From the NCBI RefSeq assembly GCF_045679555.1, contig NC_092091.1, positions 89,472,548 through 89,536,547 of the forward strand: a stretch of DNA of 64,000 nucleotides, written 5' to 3'. Of the stretch, positions 46,113-57,320 are shown piece by piece. The notes beneath the pieces were generated by a model. It was not told the DNA's origin and did no database searches. It saw nothing but the letters and a program-made list of their open reading frames with translations. The stretch comes from Salvelinus alpinus. Lineage: Eukaryota; Chordata; Actinopteri; Salmoniformes; Salmonidae. A program made the translations under genes and the position numbers. The stretch's first letter is position 1, and the number at the start of each line of letters is the position of its first letter.

Positions 46113-46968
46113 GAATTATGGAAATACCAACATCACGATAGAGGACAAATACAAGTCAGTTTTCAGCTCGGCGGCTGCACCACGGGCCAAAAGAAAACTC
46201 AGCTGTCCTCCCAAAAGTTATCAACTAGTGAGTCTCGTGAAAAGGCCAATCTTACACAACATTTCAAATTAACATTTCCACATTTAGTTTTATTACATAA
46301 CAACACTAACACATTGATCGCAGGTTAAGTTCTTCACAGTGCATTTAGTTAAGTGCCACGTCAACCATTCGCCCGACTATCTGAACTTGTATTTTTGTTT
46401 TATTTTGTTGATTCCCCCTAGGTAACTTCCAAGTGTTTTAACCAATCAAATGTTGTTAAGTCTGGGGAACCTTTTCTAGACTTGGATTCTCACGGAATTC
46501 TCACTCAACCCGACTGTCTGAATCTTTTTATCAAGTCAGTTACAATTATCTTCTACCCGACTATGTGGATTTATCACAACACCCATTTACTTAGATTCTC
46601 ACGGCTTCTACCCGACTATATGAATCTGAGTCTCACGGCTTCTACCCGACTATGTGACTCTCTATATCTCAGATATCTTTACATGTTTACTTTTACATTT
46701 ACAATAGACATTTATCATAAATTTGACAGTAACCCATACTCAACCTCAGTACTTCTGATCTTTAATTTGGATTTTCCTAATATACAATATGCAGATTTTT
46801 GATTTAACAGGTTTCTGCTTACCTTTGTTTTGTAGGCCTTATAGATCAGTTTCCTGAGGTGAGCTAGATTCCCGGCTGCTCCTTCGACAGGTCACCCTTC
46901 CTTTCTGATCCGTCTCTCACTTGTCTCTTTTCTCTATCAACTTTTTATGGACCGAATTCAGAGAAGAA
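46113..46968. other. Retroviral leader, unique part
   Basis: Between PBS and the 141-bp repeats. Contains a repeated cacggcttctacccgactat motif (46599 and 46635). No gene seen. Confidence 0.5.
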
Positions 46969-46986
46969 AACCATCCTCTGCTACCA
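46969..46986 (-). promoter_or_regulatory. Retroviral primer-binding site
   Basis: Two bases inside the LTR end the minus strand reads TGGTAGCAGAGGATGGTT, beginning TGG as required to pair with a tRNA 3' CCA. I cannot assign the tRNA with confidence. Confidence 0.7.
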
Positions 46987-46988
46987 TT

Positions 46989-47685
46989 TGTTGATAAAAC
47001 ATGTTTACTGGAGAACTGAGACGAAGTAGAGACTCTGGACAGGGTGGATGAGGTTTAATTAAATGCAATTTATTCAGAGGTAAAGATATCTGAAATAGCG
47101 TGCACGGACCCTTTTCATCAAGCTCAAATGGAACTATCCGAAAGAAGCCCAGATAACAGAGTGCATATACATTTTATACAGTACAGAAAGTAGGTTGAGT
47201 CTGGAAGTTCTGGTCCTCTGGTTGGTTCTGATGAGTTGGGCGAGGTCTCCTTCAGGCCAGTATCACTGTCCCATTGGCTCTGAGTAGAGTTCTTTGTCTT
47301 CAGAAATGTTCAGCTAAAACAGGAGATTAGGTGTGTGCGTAGATGTTCCTATTTTGACATTTCTGTGTGTCTCTGTAAAATGTTCAGACTGAAGAGGAGT
47401 TTTTGTGTGTGCGAAGATGTTCCTGTCTTATCTGTGTTTATGAAAGGTTTACGTCAGCCCTCTGTCCTTGGGTATGTGTGTGTCTCAGTTTCTCGTGATA
47501 TGCAGTACCAGGCACCACTTTTCTTATCAGTCTTTATGAAAAGGCCTGTGTCAGCCATCTGTCTCTGGGTGTGTGTGGGTCTCCGTATCTGCTATGAGTT
47601 TGTGAGAAACCCTGTTTGGAAAGAAGTTAGTTATAACAATGTATTAGCAAATATGCTTGTGTTATAATAAATGATATTTATTACA
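46989..47685 (-). repeat. 5' LTR of the retrovirus (697 bp)
   Basis: Same length as the other LTR and identical as far as I can read. This copy would drive transcription (TATAAAA at 47172-47178 on the minus strand). Confidence 0.93.
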
Positions 47686-48294
47686 CCAGCAAGACTCTTT
47701 CTCATACCAGTCAGTCACAGAGTTTCTAAACCACACTGTCCTGTCTTTGAGTCAGTCATAAATAATAAATCACCTGGCTAGTTTTCCTGTCTGTAAAGAG
47801 AAGGGCGGGCTGTAGGTTGATCCTGCTGCTCTGATTGGATAGAGTGAAGCTGAATTTCATCCTCCGCTGGCTTCATCATTTCATCCTCTCTCTTTTCCTG
47901 GCATGTTTCTGGTCTGATCATAGGATCATCATTTAGAGTCCTGCTGCCTGCTACTATGATAAATTACAAATACGAGTATGTCCATGTCAGCACACCCCTA
48001 GTAGCTACTAGTGTGTCTTGTTGTTGATGAAGTAGTAGGCGACTGTTTCTCCTCCATGTCTGAGGGTCGTTGCTTCCCTGTGGTCGATGGTGGAATCATA
48101 TTTTACGGAGAGCAGGAAACAAGCGTGATGAAACTATTCCTACAACGTCTGGAACGCTACAAAACACCAGAAATAGTTGGTGTCATTCGGTTGGCTGTGT
48201 GTGCACGAACGCGATTTCAGCATTTTGGTACATCGCCTACTTCTGTGTAATCAGACGGACATTTATTCAAACAATGCAATGTATAGGATTTCTA
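47686..48294. other. U1 unit flank resumed, unit 6
   Basis: Sequence continues from the interrupted unit (ccagcaagactctttctcat). It contains an intact and extended version of the upstream ORF (48011-48250). Confidence 0.65.
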
Positions 48295-48314
48295 CCGTGT
48301 TGCATGATGGGAAT
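48295..48314 (-). promoter_or_regulatory. SPH/ZNF143-like element, U1 copy 6
   Basis: SPH-like motif at -210 with the octamer-like aatgcaat upstream. Confidence 0.75.
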
Positions 48315-48441
48315 ACAGTCGGACAGTGATATAATATAGTAAAACAAAGTGCATCGCTTTTCCACCGCTTTGTCCGCAACCGTATTCATAAATGTCATTA
48401 AACCTTGTTCGATATGATGTGATATTATCAGTAGTAGAAGT

Positions 48442-48461
48442 GGTAACCGTGAGTCAAACAC
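48442..48461 (+). promoter_or_regulatory. PSE, U1 copy 6
   Basis: GGTAACCGTGAGTCAAACAC at -63, identical to copy 1. Confidence 0.75.
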
Positions 48462-48504
48462 CTTTGCCCTGGAATCAGACCCCCTCTACCAACGTGTACA
48501 ACTC

Positions 48505-48668
48505 ATACTTACCTGGCAAGGGAGACACCGTGATCAAGAAGGCGGTTCACCCAGGGCGAGGCTCAGCCATTGCACTCCGGCTGTGCTGACCCCTGCGAAT
48601 TTCTCAAATGTGGAAATCTCGATTGCATAATTTATGGTAGTGGGGGACTGCGTTCGCGCTCTCCCCTG
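48505..48668 (+). ncRNA. rnu1: U1 spliceosomal snRNA, copy 6
   Basis: 164 nt, reads identical to copies 1, 2 and 5. It is 11.65 kb from copy 5 because of the insertions. Unit homology ends shortly after the gene, so this is the right edge of the array. Confidence 0.96.
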
Positions 48669-48838
48669 ATCTTCATGTTGAAAATAAATGTTCCTTAAAA
48701 TGTAATCGACGAACTGAGTGTTTACTCTGGGTTCTGTAGAGTTACCCGTGTCAGAGTTATCAGCGGTTTGCTGTTCTTACTCTTCGAATGAATGCTTTAA
48801 GAATGTCGAATCTGTTTAAAAACAATTTCTATTTAATC

Positions 48839-49893
48839 CTAGTGTTGTGTAGTCCTAGTCCTAATGGTGTGTAGTCTTAGTCCTAGTGGTGTGTAGTCTT
48901 AGTCCTAGTGGTGTGTAGTCTCAGTGCCAGTGGTGTGTAATCCCAGTCCTAGTGGTGTGTAGTCTCAGTCCTAGTTGTGTGTAATCCTAGTCCTAATGGT
49001 GTGTAGTCCTAGTCCTAGTGGTGTGTAATATCAGTCCTAGTGGTGTGTAGTCCTAGGGTTGTGTAGTCCTAATGGTGTGTAATCCCAGTCCTAGTGGTGT
49101 GTAGTCTCAGTCCTAGTGGTGTGTAGTCCTAGTCCTAATGGTGTGTAGTCCTAGTCCTAGTGTTGTGTAGTCCTAGTGGTGTGTAATCCCAGTCCTAGTG
49201 GTGTGTAATCTCAGTCCTAGTGGTGTGTAATCCTAGTCCTAATGGTGTGTAGTCCTAGTCCTAATGGTGTGTAGTCCTAGTCCTAGTGGTGTGTAGTCTC
49301 AGTGCCAGTGGTGTGTAATCTCAGTCCTAGTGGTGTGTAATCTCAGTCCTAGTGGTGTGTAGTCCTAGTCCTAGGGTTGTGTAGTCCTAATGGTGTGTAA
49401 GCCCAGTCCTAGTGGTGTGTAGTCTCAGTCCTAGTGGTGTGTAGTCCTAGTCCTAACTGTGTGTAGTCCTAGTCCTAGTGTTGTGTAGTCCTAGTGGTGT
49501 GTAATCCCAGTCCTAGTGGTGTGTAATCTCAGACCTAGTGGTGTGTAATCCTAGTCCTAATGGTGTGTAATCTCAGTCCTAGTGGTGTGTAATCTCAGTC
49601 CTAGTGTTGTGTAGTCCTAATGGTGTGTAATCTCAGTCCTAGTGTTGTGTAGTCCTAATGGTGTGTAATCTCAGTCCTAGTGGTGTGTAATCTCAGTCCT
49701 AGTGTTGTGTAGTCCTAATGGTGTGTAGTCTCAGTGCCAGTGGTGTGTAATCTCAGTCCTAGTGTTGTGTAGTCCTAATGGTGTGTAGTCTCAGTGCCAG
49801 TGGTGTGTAATCTCAGTCCTAGTGGTGTGTAGTCCTAGTGGTGTGTAATACTAGTCCTAATGGTGTGTAATCCCAGTCCTAGTGGTGTGTAAT
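48839..49893. repeat. ~22-bp minisatellite
   Basis: Variable unit gtcctagtggtgtgtaatctca (21-23 bp), about 48 copies with cctaat, gtgttg and gtgccag variants. No gene. Confidence 0.95.
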
Positions 49894-50445
49894 TAGATAA
49901 ATCTCATACATTTGTAGCAGCAAGCACATTTAGATGTAAAAAGGTCATTCCTCTTTCCCCAAAGACAGACCCCAGATCTGCACTCTCTGGTTCCTCTGTC
50001 CTCTTGTCTGTCTCGACTCGGCATCAAGAGTACCAGTTCCCCCCCCTCTGTTCTCCTCTTCACCAATCAATAACTAATTAGTGACTTTAATTCGTCAATC
50101 AAGTGCAAAGAAGGAGCAAAAAACCCGCAGACATTTGGCCCTCAGTGGAATGAACTTGACGCTGTAGATGATCAATCTGTCAGATTTTTAACCTAGGATT
50201 TTTATTTAGAATTTTGGGGAATTTAACCAGGAAGTCAGAGGTCTTTTCTCAATTTGATTTGCTTAACTCCTACATCCTCTCTCCTTCCTCTCTGGCATTC
50301 ATTTTGAAAAATGAGGCAGGCAGATAACGTCTACAGTGGTGGATCCCACAATAAATGCATAAAGTGATAAAAAAATGTTTTATTTACATTTAGATAAAAC
50401 AATAAGTAGCCTACTGTTTTTAAACGTCTATGCTTTTCTCCTCAG
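49894..50445. other. Unique sequence
   Basis: No repeat or RNA recognised. It ends with a polypyrimidine tract and acceptor (gcttttctcctcag). Confidence 0.5.
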
Positions 50446-50510
50446 ACAGAACAACAGCTGATTAAAAGGGTGTGTGAGAAGATATCAAAACTCTTTCGTG
50501 AAGGACTCAG
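50446..50510 (+). other. Candidate coding exon (65 bp), family unknown
   Basis: Bounded by a strong acceptor (ttttctcctcag) and donor (ctcag followed by gtaggata). Open frame TEQQLIKRVCEKISKLFREG, helix-like and charged, unlike the surrounding repeats. No neighbouring exon found, so it is a single-exon guess. Confidence 0.4.
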
Positions 50511-50636
50511 GTAGGATACACATGACTATCCTTGGGGGAAAGGTGACTGTCGAGGAGGGGAGGACAAGTCTTCCGTTCAACCTACTAATGAACTGACATC
50601 TCCTCCACCACTCGACCACTTATCGGTTTCCGGGTC

Positions 50637-50706
50637 ACGGAGGAGAGAGGACGGAGGAGAGAGGAGAGAGGACGGAGGAGAGAGGGCGGAGGAGAGAGGA
50701 CGGAGA
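50637..50706. repeat. Purine-rich GGAGAGAGGAC tract
   Basis: Imperfect repeats of ggaggagagaggac, about six copies. Confidence 0.85.
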
Positions 50707-50917
50707 ACTGACTTTTGCCCAAATGAGAAAAGACCATAGAACTTATAGAAGTGCTGTCAGTTTCACAGCGATGGGTCATGGAGAGGAAGAGGTATCAGAT
50801 CTGTGTCAAGTCAAAATTATTTTATCAAAAAACAAGTTTCCACAGTTTAATCAACATGATACAGAACATTACTGAAATATGAGAGAAGATTGAAGTTACA
50901 ACTTAGCCTGAACATAA

Positions 50918-51652
50918 CAGGGCTTATTATAGCAATGCTATAGGGGCTTATTATAGCATGACAGGGCTTATTATAGCAATGCTATAGGGGCTTATTATAG
51001 CATGACAGCGCTTATTATAGCAATGCTATAGGGGCTTAATATAGCATGACAGGGCTTATTATAGCAATGCTATAGGGGCTTATTATAGCATGACAGGGCT
51101 TATTATAGCAATGCTATAGGGGCTTATTATAGCATGACAGGGCTTATTATAGCATGACAGGGCTTATTATAGCATGACAGGGCTTATTATAGCATGACAG
51201 GCCTTATTATAGCATGACAGGCCTTATTATAGCAATGCTATCGGGGCTTATTATAGCATGACAGGGCTTATTATAGCAATGCTATAGGGGCTTATTATAG
51301 CATGACAGGCCTTATTATAGCAATGCTATCGGGGCTTATTATAGCATGACAGGGCTTATTATAGCATGACAGGGCTTATTATATTAGTGCTATATGTGCT
51401 TATTATAACATGACAGGGCTTATTATAGCAATGCTATCGGGGCTTATTATAGCAATGCTATAGGGGCTTATTATAGCATGACAGGGCTTATTATATTAGT
51501 GCTATAGGGGCTTATTATAGCATGACAGGGCTTATTATAGCAATGCTATAGGGGCTTATTATAGCATGACAGGGCTTATTATAGCAATGCTATAGGGGCT
51601 TATTATAGCACGACAGGGCTTATTATAGCAATGCTATAGGGGCTTATTATAG
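50918..51652. repeat. ~43-bp minisatellite with palindromic core
   Basis: Alternating half units gggcttattatagcatgaca and ggcttattatagcaatgcta, about 34 half units. The core tatagcaatgctata is a palindrome (7-bp arms around a). Confidence 0.93.
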
Positions 51653-52060
51653 CAATGTAAGGATAGAGATGTGACACCATAAATGTATATTGTGTAATGT
51701 TTCACTATAGGTCATATGAAATATACCTGTATTATTTCACAACGTGATGTAGACCTACAGGCCAGGTATGCCTATGTGGCGGACATGAGTCAACCTCAGG
51801 GTCTGGTTATGAGGTAACCCTGCCCAAATAAGGACATTTCCTCTTGCTCTCATTGGTCAAGACGTTGGTTATCTCCCGTGGGAGATCGGGGGTTCACGAC
51901 TACGTCCGTGACACCTATAAAGGCCTATCTCACCCCAACCAATATGTACCAACGATCTTCAATCAGTTTTCAACATCTACTTTCATCTCATGCTATCTTA
52001 TCTTATCACCAAGGTAGAAAATGCATCGATCACCATTCACTCCCAGGTACAAAAATAGTT
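51653..52060. other. Spacer with a tRNA-like segment
   Basis: At 51857-51910, ggtcaagacgttggttatct, then cccgtgggagatcgggggtt, has the arrangement of a degenerate tRNA (B box-like ggttcacgact). It is followed by tataaa at 51917. It may be part of a SINE or retrotransposon; uncertain. Confidence 0.3.
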
Positions 52061-52360
52061 TGTCACGCCTGCCTGCCGCTCCCCCTCTCTAGCGCTCGAG
52101 GCAGACAGGCTGCCCAGCATTACTCACACCTGTCACCATCGTTACGCGCATCAGCGCTCATTGGACTCACCTGGACTCCTTCACTTTGTTTATTGCCCCT
52201 TCTATATCTGTCTGTTCCTCAGTTTGTTCCCCGTGTCAACATTGTTGTCGTTTCTTTTTTCACCCTGTCCAGACGCTGTCCGTGTTCTGTTTCATGTCCG
52301 TTGTTTATTAAATGTTCACTCCCCGTACTTGCGTCTCATCTCCCAGCGTCTGTCCTCACA
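52061..52360 (+). mobile_element. Solo-LTR-like repeat (300 bp)
   Basis: Begins TGTCACGCCTGCC and ends TCTGTCCTCACA. Interior motifs (cattactcacacctgtcacc, then cattggactcacctggactc, then tttattaaatgttcact as a possible polyA region) match a fish LTR I recognise. No clear target duplication is visible, so it may be truncated. Confidence 0.65.
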
Positions 52361-52606
52361 ACAGATGGAGAGACGATATGAGCGTGTCCTAATAATCCCT
52401 CTTCGTCATGAAGTGTGCACTCGTTCACTACTCCCTATTGATTCATGGGCTAGACAGAGTTCACATGTAGACCTACAGTACTAGTCATTTCCTTTGAAAT
52501 CCATTAAGGGAAGTGCTCAAGTGCACACTTCGAAGGAGAAAGGAGAGATTATTGGGACACAGACCACGACTAGCTTGGAAGGCAAATAATATTGTCAAGT
52601 GATACA

Positions 52607-53875
52607 GTGGTGAAACAGTGCACATCACTCAAGGCTAACTTGACCAATCCAGGACTAGATGGTGAAACAGAGCACATCACTCCAGGCTAACTTGACCAAT
52701 CCAGGACTAGATGGTGAAACAGAGCACATCACTCCAGGCTAACTTGACCAATCCAGGACTAGATGGTAAAACAGAGCACATCACTCCAGGCTAACTTGAC
52801 CAATCCAGGACTAGATGGTAAAACAGAGCACATCACTCCAGGCTAACTTGACCAATCCAGGACTAGATGGTGAAACAGAGCACATCACTCCAGGCTAACT
52901 TGACCAATCCAGGACTAGATGGTAAAACAGAGCACATCACTCCAGGCTAACTTGACCAATCCAGGACTAGATGGTAAAACAGAGCACATCACTCCAGGCT
53001 AACTTGACCAATCCAGGACTAGATGGTGAAACAGAGCACATCACTCCAGGCTAACTTGACCAATCCAGCAGTAGATGGTAAAACAGAGCACATCACTCCA
53101 GGCTAACTTGACCAATCTAGCACTAGATGGTGAAACAGAGCACATCACTCCAGGCTAACTTGACCAATCCAGCAGTAGATGGTGAAACAGAGCACAACAC
53201 TCCAGGCTAACTTGACCAATCCAGCAGTAGATGGTGAAACAGTGCACATCACTCCAGGCTAACTTGACCAATCCAGCACTAGATGGTAAAACAGAGCACA
53301 TCACTCAAGGCTAACTTGACCAATCCAGGACTAGATGGTGAAACAGAGCACATCACTCCAGGCTAACTTGACCAATCCAGGACTAGATGGTAAAACAGTT
53401 CACATCACTCCAGGCTAACTTGACCAATCCAGGACTAGATGGTAAAACAGAGCACATCACTCCAGGCTAACGTGACCAATCCAGGACTAGATGGTGAAAC
53501 AGTGCACATCACTCCAGGCTAACTTGACCAATCCAGGACTAGATGGTAAAACAGAGCACATCACTCCAGGCTAACTTGACCAATCCAGCACTAGATGGTG
53601 AAACAGAGCACATCCCTCCAGGCTAACTTGACCAATCAGGCACTAGATGGTGAAACAGAGCACATCACTCCAGGCTAACTTGACCAATCCAGGACTAGAT
53701 GGTGAAACAGAGCACATCACTCCAGGCTAACTTGACCAATCCAGGACTAGATGGTGAAACAGAGCACATCACTCCAGGCTAATTTGACCAATCCAGGACT
53801 AGATGGTGAAACAGAGCACATCACTCCAGGCTAACTTGACCAATCCAGCACTAGATGGTGAAACAGAGCACATCA
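52607..53875. repeat. 52-bp minisatellite, about 24 units
   Basis: Unit ggctaacttgaccaatccag then gactagatggtgaaacagagcacatcactcca, with ggact/gcact/gcagt and gtgaaa/gtaaaa variants. Unit length is constant at 52. Confidence 0.95.
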
Positions 53876-53879
53876 GTGG

Positions 53880-54190
53880 CTCCATATTGTCTGGAACAAC
53901 AACAATAACAACAGAATAGCAGAAGAGGGAAACGTGGATGATATTGTCTGGAACAACAACAACAGAATAGCAGAAGAGGGAAACGTGGATGATATTGTCT
54001 GGAACAACAACAACAACAGAATAGCAGAAGAGGGAAACGTGGATGATATTGTCTGGAACAACAACAACAACAGAATAGCGGAAGAGGGTAACGTGGATGA
54101 TATTGTCTGGAACAACAACAACAACAGAATAGCAGAATAGGGTAACGTGGATGATATTGTCTGGAACAACAACAACAGCAGCAGAATAGC
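53880..54190. repeat. ~50-bp minisatellite with internal AAC runs
   Basis: Six copies of gatattgtctggaacaacaa... agaatagcagaagaggg; length varies through the (AAC)n run inside each unit. Confidence 0.92.
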
Positions 54191-54505
54191 AGTGAAATGT
54201 GTGAGAGGATTTGATACTGTATCCAGGAAACGGGGTGTTGTAACATCAGAAGTCCAGCAGGTGGCGTGAGTGAGCCAGCAAACCATCCCATTCAGTCAGT
54301 CCCTCACAGTCCCTTCAAGTTAGTTCTGCATGACAAACACTCGTACCTGATCTATCTGCACAACACATTTCTATACCTGAACACGTAAAGTTATGTTTTG
54401 TAACGTTGCACCCACCTGAACAGACCCCCATTGCAGATGTATTTCACCCGCTAGCTACAGACAGAGGATTAGCTTTCATTTCCAATCCCTAACCTTAACC
54501 ATTAG
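54191..54505. other. Unique spacer
   Basis: No gene or repeat recognised. Confidence 0.5.
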
Positions 54506-54645
54506 ATCAGGGGTGTCAAACTAGTTTTGTCCCGAGAGGCGCCATCGGTCTTCAACGAGGTCCGGAGGGCCGCACTCAATATTGGTTATATTTCTTTGCC
54601 ATCAAAATTTGCGGTAAATAGTCCTCCATTCATAGTTTTTGGAAT
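54506..54645 (+). mobile_element. hAT-like repeat fragment
   Basis: aggggtgtcaaactagtttt, then gaggtccggagggccgcact, matches the end of a dispersed hAT-type element common in fish. Right end and target duplication not seen. Confidence 0.5.
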
Positions 54646-54717
54646 GTGCTCCCTGACTGTCTTGTGATTATTAGCAAGCTGGAAAGTCATGAATATAGGT
54701 CCGTTATCCTTTCTACA

Positions 54718-56902
54718 CAGCACCACCAGGTAGTGACTGAGGAGACTAGCACCACCAGGTAGTGACTGAGGAAACTAGCACCACCAGGTAGTGACTGAGG
54801 AGTCTGTAATATAGAGACTAGCACCACCAGGTAGTGACTGAGGAGTCTGTAATATAGAGACTAACACCACCAGGTAGTGACTGAGGAGACTAGCACCACC
54901 AGGTAGTGACCGAGGAGACTAGCACCACCAGGTAGTGACCGAGGAGACTAGCACCACCAGGTAGTGACCGAGGAGACTAGCACCACCAGGTAGTGACCGA
55001 GGAGACTAGCACCACCAGCTGGTGACCGAGGAGACTAGCACCACCAGGTAGTGACCGAGGAGACTAGCACCACCAGGTAGTGACCGAGGAGACTAGCACC
55101 ACCAGGTAGTGACTGAGGAGACTAGCACCACCAGGTAGTGACCGAGGAGACTAACACCACCAGGTAGTGACTGAGGAGACTAGCACCACCAGGTAGTGAC
55201 CGAGGAGACTAGCACCACCAGGTAGTGACCGAGGAGACTAGCACCACCAGGTAGTGACTGAGGAGACTAGCACCACCAGGTAGTGACCGAGGAGACTAGC
55301 ACCAGCAGGTAGTGACCGAGGAGACTAGCACCACCAGGTAGTGACTGAGGAGTCTGTAAAATACAGACTAGCACCACCAGGTAGTGACCGAGGAGACTAG
55401 CACCACCAGGTAGTGACTGAGGAGACTAGCACCACCAGGTAGTGACCGAGGAGACTAGCACCACCAGGTAGTGACCGAGGAGACTAGCACCACCAGGTAG
55501 TGACCGAGGAGACTAGCACCACCAGGTAGTGACTGAGGAGACTAGCACCACCAGGTAGTGACCGAGGAGACTAGCACCACCAGGTAGTGACTGAGGAGAC
55601 TAGCACCACCAGGTAGTGACCGAGGAGACTAGCACCACCAGGTAGTGACCGAGGAGACTAGCACCACCAGGTAGTGACTGAGGAGACTAGCACCACCAGG
55701 TAGTGACCGAGGAGACTAGCACCACCAGGTAGACTGAGGAGACTAGCACCACCAGGTAGTGACTGAGGAGTCTGTAATATAGAGACTAGCACCACCAGGT
55801 AGTGACCGAGGAGACTAGCACCACCAGGTAGTGACTGAGGAGACTAGCACCACCAGGTAGTGACTGAGAAGTCTGTAATATAGAGACTAGCACCACCAGG
55901 TAGTGACTGAGAAGACTGTAATATAGAGACTAGCACCACCAGTTAGTGACCGAGGAGACTAGCACCACCAGGTAGTGACTGAGGAGACTAGCACCACCAG
56001 GTAGTGACTGAGGAGACTAGCACCACCAGGTAGTGACTGAGGAGACTAGCACCACCAGGTAGTGACTGAGGAGACTAGCACCACCAGGTAGTGACTGAGG
56101 AGACTAGCACCACCAGGTAGTGACTGAGGAGATTAGCACCCCCAGTTAGTGACTGAGGAGACTAGCACCACCAGGTAATGACTGAGGAGACTAGCACCAC
56201 CAGGTAGTGACGGTGAGGAGTCTGTAATATAGAGACTAGCACCACCAGGTAGTGACTGAGGAGGAGTCTGTAATATAGAGACTAGCACCACCAGGTAGTG
56301 ACGGTGAGGAGTCTGTAATATAGAGACTTGCACCACCAGGTAGTAACGGTGAGGAGTCTGTATTATAGAGACTAGCACCACCAGGTAGTGACTGAGGAGG
56401 AGTCTGTAATATAGAGACTTGCACCACCAGGTAGTAACGGTGAGGAGTCTGTAATATAGAGACTTGCACCACCAGGTAGTAACGGTGAGGAGTCTGTAAT
56501 ATAGAGACTAGCACCACCAGGTAGTGACTGTGAGGAGTCTGTAGTATAGAGAGTAGCACCACCAGGTAGTGACAGAGGAGACTAGCACCACCAGGTAGTA
56601 ACGGTGAGGAGTCTGTAATATAGGGACTAGCACCACCAGGTAGTAACGGTGAGTAGTCTGTAATATAGAGACTAGCACCACCAGGTAGTAACGGTGAGGA
56701 GTCTGTAATATAGAGACTAGCACCACCAGGTAGTAACGGTGAGGAGTCTGTAATATAGAAACTAGCACCCCTAGGTAGTGACTGTGAGGAGTCTGTAATA
56801 TAGAGACTAGCACCACCAGGTAGTAACGGTGAGGAGTCTGTAATATAGAGACTAGCACCACCAGGTAGTAACGGTGAGGAGTCTGTAATATAGAGACTAG
56901 CA
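54718..56902. repeat. 29-bp minisatellite with extended variants
   Basis: Main unit gaggagactagcaccaccag then gtagtgacc (29 bp). A longer class inserts tctgtaatatagagact and dominates the right third (56200-56902). About 67 units in total. Minus-strand frames here are repeat translation. Confidence 0.95.
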
Positions 56903-57320
56903 GAGAGGCCTATCCCTGTAATATCCCGTGATAAGACCTGTAATAACTGATTATTAGTATTTATTGATTAGATTGTCTAATAACTTAATGGTGATACTTT
57001 GACTGTCCAGATAAAACCCTTTGCTGACGGTCATCACTATGTGTGACCGGGGGATGCCACAACCTCTGTCTTAGGTAAAACTATGAAACTGTACTGCAAC
57101 AATTAGAATGGTGTGGAATAAAATAGATTGGATTGGATTGGAAGAGAACAGAATTGAATAAAATCTAGTATTATAAATGAATACTACTATATTACAACTA
57201 TCACGCCGAAAAATAAAACAAATCGATTATTTTGCATTGGTCACCAGCTATGTAACCGTATTACACATGTATAACAATGAGTTAAACACATAAACAAAAC
57301 AGAAGCTTTACAGTCAAAAT
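56903..57320. other. AT-rich spacer
   Basis: No gene recognised; short ggattggattgg and aatagaat runs. Confidence 0.5.

Larger units (their letters stand above)
40307..47685 (-). mobile_element. Endogenous retrovirus, env-only, young
   Basis: Two 697-bp LTRs (40307-41003 and 46989-47685) flank ~6 kb of internal sequence. Target duplication CCAG lies on each side (40303-40306 and 47686-47689). The empty site gggtgccagcaagaat is intact in the other U1 units. Orientation is minus: env remnants, primer-binding site, polypurine tract, TATA and AATAAA all read that way. Order in transcription sense is LTR, PBS, 141-bp leader repeats, a short gag-position ORF, unrecognised sequence, env surface part, env TM module B, env TM module A, polypurine repeats, LTR. 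No protease, reverse transcriptase or integrase motif was found, so it must have moved with helper enzymes or lost gag-pol after insertion. Confidence 0.92.

Noticed and set aside
43815-46988. Search for gag, protease, polymerase or integrase in the retrovirus
   Set aside because: No family motif found in any minus-strand frame; only a 48-codon ORF at the gag position remains.
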